A DNA stretch of 47,010 nt from contig JAHJSQ010000053.1 of NCBI GenBank assembly GCA_018830325.1, positions 1 to 47,010 of the forward strand, given 5' to 3'. This DNA comes from Gammaproteobacteria bacterium. GTDB taxonomy: Bacteria > Pseudomonadota > Gammaproteobacteria > Methylococcales > Methylomonadaceae. Made by a program: the position numbers and the translations under genes. The notes under the pieces were generated by a model, which searched no databases, was not told the origin of the DNA, and worked only from the letters and a program-made list of their open reading frames with translations. This document shows positions 42,652 to 47,010 of the stretch, one piece after another (the first letter of the stretch is position 1; each line of letters begins with the position of its first letter).

Positions 42652-43290
42652 AAACCCCTCCTTAAGCGCATAAGTATCTACACAAGTTTTTATATCATAA
42701 ATACAATGAGTTACAATCTGTCTTAGCACCCTCGCCTGTTGGAGAGGGTTGCGGTGGTGAGAGTAAAAACAACCACTTATATTCCCCTCATCCCAGCCTT
42801 CTCCCGCAAGGAAAAAGGGACAAGTACTTGTGTAGATACCTATGCCTTAAGCGGGATGGATATGGAAAATCAACGAAATTCATTCTACGCATAAAGTTAC
42901 GCCATTTAAAAATTAATGGCTACGGGTCACTCACGATGATCAAGGGTGAGTCATGGAATGTAGGACGGGCAGGCAGTGCCGGCGTTTCGAATTAGGTCAA
43001 TGCTTGAATTGCGAGACGAGCTTCGGGAGGCGCTGGGCATGAATGCCTGCGCCGTGCGGCCAGGGAAGGCCTATTCCCGCATGTTGTGAGATAGGAAAGA
43101 CAGCGCAATTCTGGAGCGGACGAGTTGCGTATTCAACGAACGATGTCGGTTCGAATCGCCGGTCGGTGCATAAATCACACAATCGACGTTATTCGATCAC
43201 CACCTTTTTCTCCGAAAATCGGGATACTGTACCCAAGTTCAACGAACCGCTTGAACGAAAACCACCAACAAAAACCAAGGGGAAACCACC
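42652..43290. other. Intergenic stretch, no gene seen
   Basis: First part AT-rich, with an agggttgcggtggtgagag segment and ttgtgtagatacctatgcct near 42820 (related to 19636 and 42665). From about 42930 the sequence becomes GC-rich with short frames that resemble nothing. An AAGGGGA ribosome site for the next gene lies at 43277. Confidence 0.35.
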
Positions 43291-43581
43291 ATGAAAACAG
43301 TATCTTTCGCAGCAGTAGTTTTGATGACAGTCGTTAGCGGCACAGCCATGGCCGAAGGCTCGAAAATCGAAAAATCCACGATAATCAACGCTTCCAAAAA
43401 CACGTTGACCAACACTCAGGCAATCGGCCGCAACAGCGCCGCTCATACAGGCTCTATCAGCATAGTCGGCTCGAAAGTCGAGAAATCGACTCTGATCAAC
43501 GCCTCGAAAAACACGCTGACCAACACGCAAGCGATCGGCAGGGATTCGGTGGCGACAACCGGTACGATCGACATCCGATAA
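43291..43581 (+). CDS. Secreted protein of two near-identical 37-residue repeats
   Basis: 96 aa. Signal peptide MKTVSFAAVVLMTVVSGTAM with cut after AMA-E. The mature protein is two tandem copies of about 37 residues, each starting GSK(I/V)EKST(I/L)INASKN, then TLTNTQAIGR(N/D)S and a T-G-(S/T)-I-(S/D)-I strand. The repeat looks like one turn-pair of a beta solenoid or curlin-like fold, with alternating polar/hydrophobic residues and N/T ladders. DNA of the two repeats is also similar. Ribosome site AAGGGGA upstream. No family recognised. Confidence 0.7.
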   Translation: MKTVSFAAVVLMTVVSGTAMAEGSKIEKSTIINASKNTLTNTQAIGRNSAAHTGSISIVGSKVEKSTLINASKNTLTNTQAIGRDSVATTGTIDIR

Positions 43582-43664
43582 GTAGCGCATAAGGGCACAA
43601 GGATGTGAGATATCGGGACGCCCCCTTTTTTGCTTACTTTTTTGCTTTTTTGGCGCATGTGAAA

Positions 43665-44570
43665 TCAGTCTTCCTCGGACCAAACACTGAAGTAGATGGC
43701 GAAACGGCGAGCCAGGTGCTTTGGTTTCTCCGCAAACAACCTACGCCCCAGCGGCTTACTTTCGCGCTCGATCTGCGCGGTCCTCTCCTCGACAAGCTTG
43801 ATGAAGCTCGTAAGAACTTCTTCCTTTGCAGAGGATGCCGGATCATTCAGGACCCATGCACGTAAAACACAAAGATCATGGTGATTGCCTAGCAATTCAC
43901 CGAGCTTCTCCGCCTCATCCCGCCGTGCTCGCACGACGGTAGGCCAGGTGTCACGAAGGAGGCGCATGTGATACCAGTGGTACTTCACTCGCTTGCGCCA
44001 CTCGTGAAAAGTATCAGGTGTAGGATTGTCGCAGGCTGCATCCATGGCAGCGCATGCCCGGGAGTACGTTCTACGCATACCCTCGAGTGCTGCCCCATAG
44101 CCATCGCTTTCGATACTCAAAGTTGCCACACGCTTGTGACCTACCACCATAGCGGACTCAAAATCTTGCAGAAGCTTATCGATCCGGCCCGTATCCTCCA
44201 TCAGCGTGTTCTTACGCGTCTCCAGCCGCAGGCGGATAGGCCGTATGATCTCTCTATCAACTTGGGCATCGAAATGCTCAGCGAGCGCGCCGCAGGTTTC
44301 AATCATTGCCTCCGTGTCGCGTACATCCGAGATACGGCGGGCAACATCGCGGTACCAAGCGTTCTCCTTGGAGTAAGCCTCGCCGAGAGCGCCCCGAATA
44401 AGTCGCAACGCCGCGCGTATCTTCTTACAGCGCTTGCGCACTTGATGAATCGTATCAGCCCGATCCAGGTTCGTATCTGCCACTTCGCCGAGCGATTTTT
44501 CGATCTGTTCGGATATGACGCGGCGGATACCGTCCTGAACCGATTCGCCGGTTCTCAAACGATATGACAT
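43665..44570 (-). CDS. CHAD domain protein
   Basis: 301 aa. Conserved Histidine Alpha-helical Domain: paired helices with IHQVRKRCKKIRAALRLI (His plus basic run) near residue 40 and FHEWRKRVKYHWYHMRLLRD near 185, plus GHKRVATLSIE and LLGNHHDLCVLRAW. CHAD domains bind inorganic polyphosphate through these basic residues. Start MSYRLRTGESVQDGIRRVIS has GGAG nine bases upstream. No CYTH partner gene in the window. The plus-strand frames across it are shadows. Confidence 0.9.
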   Translation of the reverse strand: MSYRLRTGESVQDGIRRVISEQIEKSLGEVADTNLDRADTIHQVRKRCKKIRAALRLIRGALGEAYSKENAWYRDVARRISDVRDTEAMIETCGALAEHFDAQVDREIIRPIRLRLETRKNTLMEDTGRIDKLLQDFESAMVVGHKRVATLSIESDGYGAALEGMRRTYSRACAAMDAACDNPTPDTFHEWRKRVKYHWYHMRLLRDTWPTVVRARRDEAEKLGELLGNHHDLCVLRAWVLNDPASSAKEEVLTSFIKLVEERTAQIERESKPLGRRLFAEKPKHLARRFAIYFSVWSEED

Positions 44571-44622
44571 ACTTGATAATCTCCAACTTGGCTATATGAC
44601 ATCGACGTGCAGGCTTAGATGA

Positions 44623-44716
44623 AGCCCAATGCCTCATGCCTCACATCACTGGCGGTAAAAAGCAGAGCGAAAAATGAGTGGCACTTTTTACTATCCAACT
44701 GCATGTGATTGTTAGC
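44623..44716 (-). other. Degenerate attC-like site
   Basis: On the minus strand it starts GCTAACAATCACATGCAG and ends CAGTGATGTGAGGC...ATTGGGC. TCACAT-CA..TGG..GTAAAAAG pairs imperfectly with CTTTTTACCGCCAGTGATGTG across a central loop. The last seven bases, ATTGGGC, differ from an attC core (GTTRRRY) at one position. It directly follows the stop codon of a decayed frame, as in integron cassettes. Weaker than the site at 2303-2416. Confidence 0.3.
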
Positions 44717-44885
44717 TTGTTTCTTCTATTAAATAACCCGGCTTCTTGGTTTGATCAATAAATTTTTCAATATTTCTTTTGCCCCATTGGTTTGAAATAG
44801 CATACCTGGTTGAATCCAAGAATTCTAAAACTTTATCATCCCCAAGAAAATGCCGATATACTCCTCATCAAATGTAAATTTCCTT
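44712..44885 (-). pseudogene. Decayed gene fragment upstream of the attC-like site
   Basis: Minus-strand codons KFTFDEEYIGIFLG continue after a one-base frameshift near 44843 as DDKVLEFLDSTRYAISNQWG and KRNIEKFIDQTKKPGYLIEE, ending TS-stop at 44712. The two pieces read as one protein C-terminus. Upstream coding sequence is missing. I do not recognise the family. AT-rich, like other accessory genes here. Confidence 0.4.
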
Positions 44886-45283
44886 TGCTTCCTGTTCAGG
44901 TACAAAGGGGAAAAGGAAAGGCGAATGTCAAATGTAAGGCTTGATAATCATCGAGCCTGTCTCCGCGAACGTTTTGATTTGCTCAGGTCCTGGTCGAACT
45001 AAAAAGGGGTCAGGTTTAATTATTAATTAAACCTGACCCCTTTTTCACTCCCTGACATTGAGTCAATTCTGCAATGTGCAGCAACTGAGAAATTGGTTTC
45101 TTTTAATGAGCCTCGGGTATATGGCAGAGCAATTCCAGTTTTATCCGCTAAGTTTGTTTGCATTAATAAAATGCCAAAACTACTCAAACTTAATTCCGTG
45201 TTGATCTTGCCGCATTATTAGCGTGATAGTAACGGTAATTCGAGGTCAGAGTAAGCTGAGATTAACTTTACCCTGACCCCCGG
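44886..45283. other. Intergenic stretch, palindrome only
   Basis: Apart from the palindrome at 45001-45045 and a gctgagattaactttaccct/gacccc segment near 45256, no gene or known RNA is visible. Confidence 0.35.
45001..45045. repeat. Perfect 22-bp palindrome AAAAAGGGGTCAGGTTTAATTA
   Basis: Arms at 45001-45022 and 45024-45045 are exact inverted repeats around one T, with A5/T5 ends, so it can act as a bidirectional terminator. The ggggtcaggt core is the same as at 2143-2188 and near the RAYT, and the palindrome resembles 29303-29339 and 41990-42020. Confidence 0.75.
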
Positions 45284-46288
45284 TTAATTCGGCTTTTGAA
45301 TTGACAACAATTTATTGCATACGGAGTCGCAGATGTCTTTGCCGTTGTTAAACTTTTTGATATAGATCTGTTCTTTGTAGTACTGATGACTTTTTCTCAA
45401 AAATCTCACATAAGGGGTAGGTGTAAAGAAATGTCTTTGCATAGTGTGCTGTTGAAGCACCGCTGAGATAATTTCAGCATTGCCCGCAACCAATGAATTA
45501 ACTTCTACTTCTGTTACTGTTGATTCGTCGCATTTTGTTAGCACTATATTGATGTGCTTGGTGCCATTTATAATTTGTATATCATCAATAAGAAAGCCGA
45601 GTTGAAGCGCCAAAGCTCGAATTGTATTAGGGTTGTACCAGTAAAGATGACCGACATGAAATATTTTATTCGGAGCATGATATATCGCCTCGATATTAGG
45701 TATCTCCATAAGCACATGCCCGCCTTTTTTAAGTAGTTTGTGCATTTGCACCATTGCTTCGCGAGGATTGGGCATATGTTCGAACACATGATTAATGGTT
45801 ATAAGGTCATATTGGTTTTCAGTTGTTAAATCTCGAAGAAACCCTGTTATTATAGTGTTCAATTGAAGATTGGATCGCGCATAGTTTGCATACTCTTCGT
45901 TAGGCTCAATTCCATCAATTAAGATGCCTATCCTTTGTAAGACATAAGCAAAAAAACCTGCACCTGCGCCTACATCGAGCACTCGCATACCATCTCTGTA
46001 TACAGATAGAAACCGAGTGCTTCTGTCTATGGCTCTCAGCGTTTCACGATAACAGTGCTTGTGTTTTGGTTGAAAAGCCTTTTTGTACTGTTTTCGGTAC
46101 TCAGAAGCATAAAACTTTTCAGTACATTCAATAGTCGGCTGAGGATCGACCCATACCAAACCGCAGTTTATGCACATGACATTAATAAGCGGCTGACCAT
46201 TTCTGTCTTTTTTGGCGATGATTTTTATCTGATTGTTTCCACATACTGCGCAAGGCAATGATGCTGTGCAATGCCGTGCTGAGTGCAC
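45284..46288 (-). CDS. Class I SAM-dependent methyltransferase with N-terminal zinc finger
   Basis: 334 aa, GTG start at 46288 with a strong GAGGAGGT site six bases upstream. N-terminal zinc ribbon: CAVCG (about 13) and CINCGLVWVDPQP (about 39). Then a Rossmann methyltransferase: motif I VLDVGAGAGFFAYVL (about 104-118), DGIEPNEEY (acidic loop), DLITINHVFEHMPNPREAMV and LLKKGGHVLMEIPN. This 'C-x2-C + Methyltransf_23' layout is common in polysaccharide or sugar biosynthesis loci, acting on nucleotide sugars. No such neighbours here. AT-rich and isolated among repeats; probably horizontally acquired. Confidence 0.85.
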   Translation of the reverse strand: MHSARHCTASLPCAVCGNNQIKIIAKKDRNGQPLINVMCINCGLVWVDPQPTIECTEKFYASEYRKQYKKAFQPKHKHCYRETLRAIDRSTRFLSVYRDGMRVLDVGAGAGFFAYVLQRIGILIDGIEPNEEYANYARSNLQLNTIITGFLRDLTTENQYDLITINHVFEHMPNPREAMVQMHKLLKKGGHVLMEIPNIEAIYHAPNKIFHVGHLYWYNPNTIRALALQLGFLIDDIQIINGTKHINIVLTKCDESTVTEVEVNSLVAGNAEIISAVLQQHTMQRHFFTPTPYVRFLRKSHQYYKEQIYIKKFNNGKDICDSVCNKLLSIQKPN

Positions 46289-46308
46289 TTAATACCTCCT
46301 CAAAAAAG

Positions 46309-46620
46309 TTAGGCGAGAATCGGGCTGATCCATTTGACTGGCTTATTCACTAATGGTTCTGAGCTTTTCAAGCAATAATTGGGGATCAGTGCGGCTAGGC
46401 AAGGACGTGTATTCCAGTGGGTGCGAATCCCCCTCCAATAAGGCAAGTCAGGCGCTGGATAAAAAGCCATGGGTTGGCGGTAGACATTCCAAAGATTAAG
46501 CACAGACCAATGTAGGCTATGGCCTGCGTTTTTGCGGGTATTTTTGCCTCGGCAATTAAACCAGCGAAAAATAGTCGGGCAGGTGAGACAAGGGCTGCGT
46601 TGGCCAATCCAGGCAGTCAT
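46309..46620 (-). CDS. Doubtful small ORF
   Basis: 103 aa frame starting MTAWIGQRSPCLTCPTIFRW, with GGAGG eight bases before its ATG. No recognisable domain, and the composition (many W, R, P, C) looks like non-coding sequence or a decayed gene. A second overlapping frame (46607-46395) is equally open. I list it only because of the good ribosome site. Confidence 0.2.
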   Translation of the reverse strand: MTAWIGQRSPCLTCPTIFRWFNCRGKNTRKNAGHSLHWSVLNLWNVYRQPMAFYPAPDLPYWRGIRTHWNTRPCLAALIPNYCLKSSEPLVNKPVKWISPILA

Positions 46621-46869
46621 GGCTGGCCTCCGTCACTTAGGGGGGTGAGTGGATGAAACGCCGGATTGTCTATCATAACCGTTCGCATTGCGGATGGTGG
46701 CATTCATGACGAGCCCTCAAAATGATCAATACATGCCATTCTAGCAATCAGCCATTAACTCATCCAATATATGTAATTAATGGATTTGTTCTTTTTTGTG
46801 AATGTAAAATTGCTTCGCTTAATTATTACAGGGGGGTCTAAAAGGGGTCGGTCTAAAAGGGGTCAGGTT

Positions 46870-47010
46870 CTGAGGTATCCCCACGAAATAGCCAAATAAA
46901 ACAATTTGCTATGGCTAAAAATTGATAGATTTATTGATTTTTTATCGTTCCTACGCTCTGCGTGGGAATGCATCCCGGGACGCTCTGCGTCCCCAGAGGT
47001 CGATAATCCC
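46870..47010. mobile_element. Second copy of the 1803-2069 MITE-like element, truncated by window end
   Basis: Begins ctgaggtatccccacgaaat at 46870 and stays nearly identical to 1804-1950, including gttcctacgctctgcgtggg and catcccgggacgctctgcgt. It is preceded by aaaaggggtcaggtt, a piece of the gggtcaggt repeat family. The right end would lie beyond the window. Confidence 0.75.

Noticed and set aside
1-47010. CRISPR array
   Set aside because: Repeats present are inverted or simple tandem pairs; no regularly spaced direct repeats with unique spacers were seen.
1-47010. tRNA or rRNA genes
   Set aside because: No cloverleaf ending in CCA-type acceptor or rRNA-like conserved block was recognised, though a covariance search would be more sensitive.

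Overview
The window looks like chromosome of a gammaproteobacterium, most plausibly a Methylococcales-type methanotroph or a relative. This is inferred from the mix of housekeeping genes (split class II ribonucleotide reductase NrdJa/NrdJb, ComM, UbiK, RecC, PpnN, an LpxH-like hydrolase), from mid-range GC with clearly AT-richer patches, and from the very high load of short palindromic intergenic repeats. No methane-oxidation gene is present, so the assignment is tentative. I saw no rRNA, tRNA or CRISPR array.

Layout. 1-3.1 kb is accessory: the first 28 codons of a REP-associated tyrosine transposase (RAYT) run off the left edge, followed by an AT-rich Mrr-like endonuclease, a 267-bp MITE-like element, and a two-gene unit ending in an integron attC-like site. 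3.2-7.5 kb holds nrdJb and nrdJa. NrdJa carries a 374-residue LAGLIDADG intein placed exactly before the catalytic cysteine, and two NrdR-like boxes lie upstream. 7.6-10.8 kb has a SNF2-helicase remnant, a frameshifted hypothetical gene, a zinc-ribbon membrane protein and a lipoprotein. 11-17.2 kb is core: comM, ubiK, a MarR-type regulator and recC. 17.7-19.25 kb is a run of four small genes of unknown function. 19.7-26.1 kb holds a membrane GGDEF/EAL protein, ppnN, a small membrane protein and a DUF3014 protein. 26.4-29.2 kb is an envelope-lipid-like operon: LpxH-like phosphoesterase, a small membrane protein split by a frameshift in an A7 run, a PAP2 phosphatase and an MJ1255/VC2487-type glycosyltransferase.

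29.3-41.8 kb is a defence island. Next to the tail of a beta-barrel protein and the N-terminal remnant of an NdpA/YejK-like protein lies a six-gene operon: hsdR, hsdM, hsdS, an AAA ATPase, an HNH endonuclease and a YhcG/DUF1016 nuclease. Spacing from hsdM to the last gene is tight or overlapping (ATGA junctions), so a type I restriction-modification system and a Septu-like ATPase/HNH pair are probably co-expressed. I regard this as the most interesting system in the window.

41.8-47 kb is accessory again: a small lipoprotein, a secreted protein made of two near-identical repeats, a CHAD-domain protein, a decayed cassette-like fragment, a methyltransferase, and at the right edge a second copy of the MITE-like element seen near 1.8 kb. 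Palindromic repeats occur even inside operons (nrdJa/nrdJb and hsdR/hsdM), and several share a gggtcaggt core with the sequence just upstream of the RAYT.
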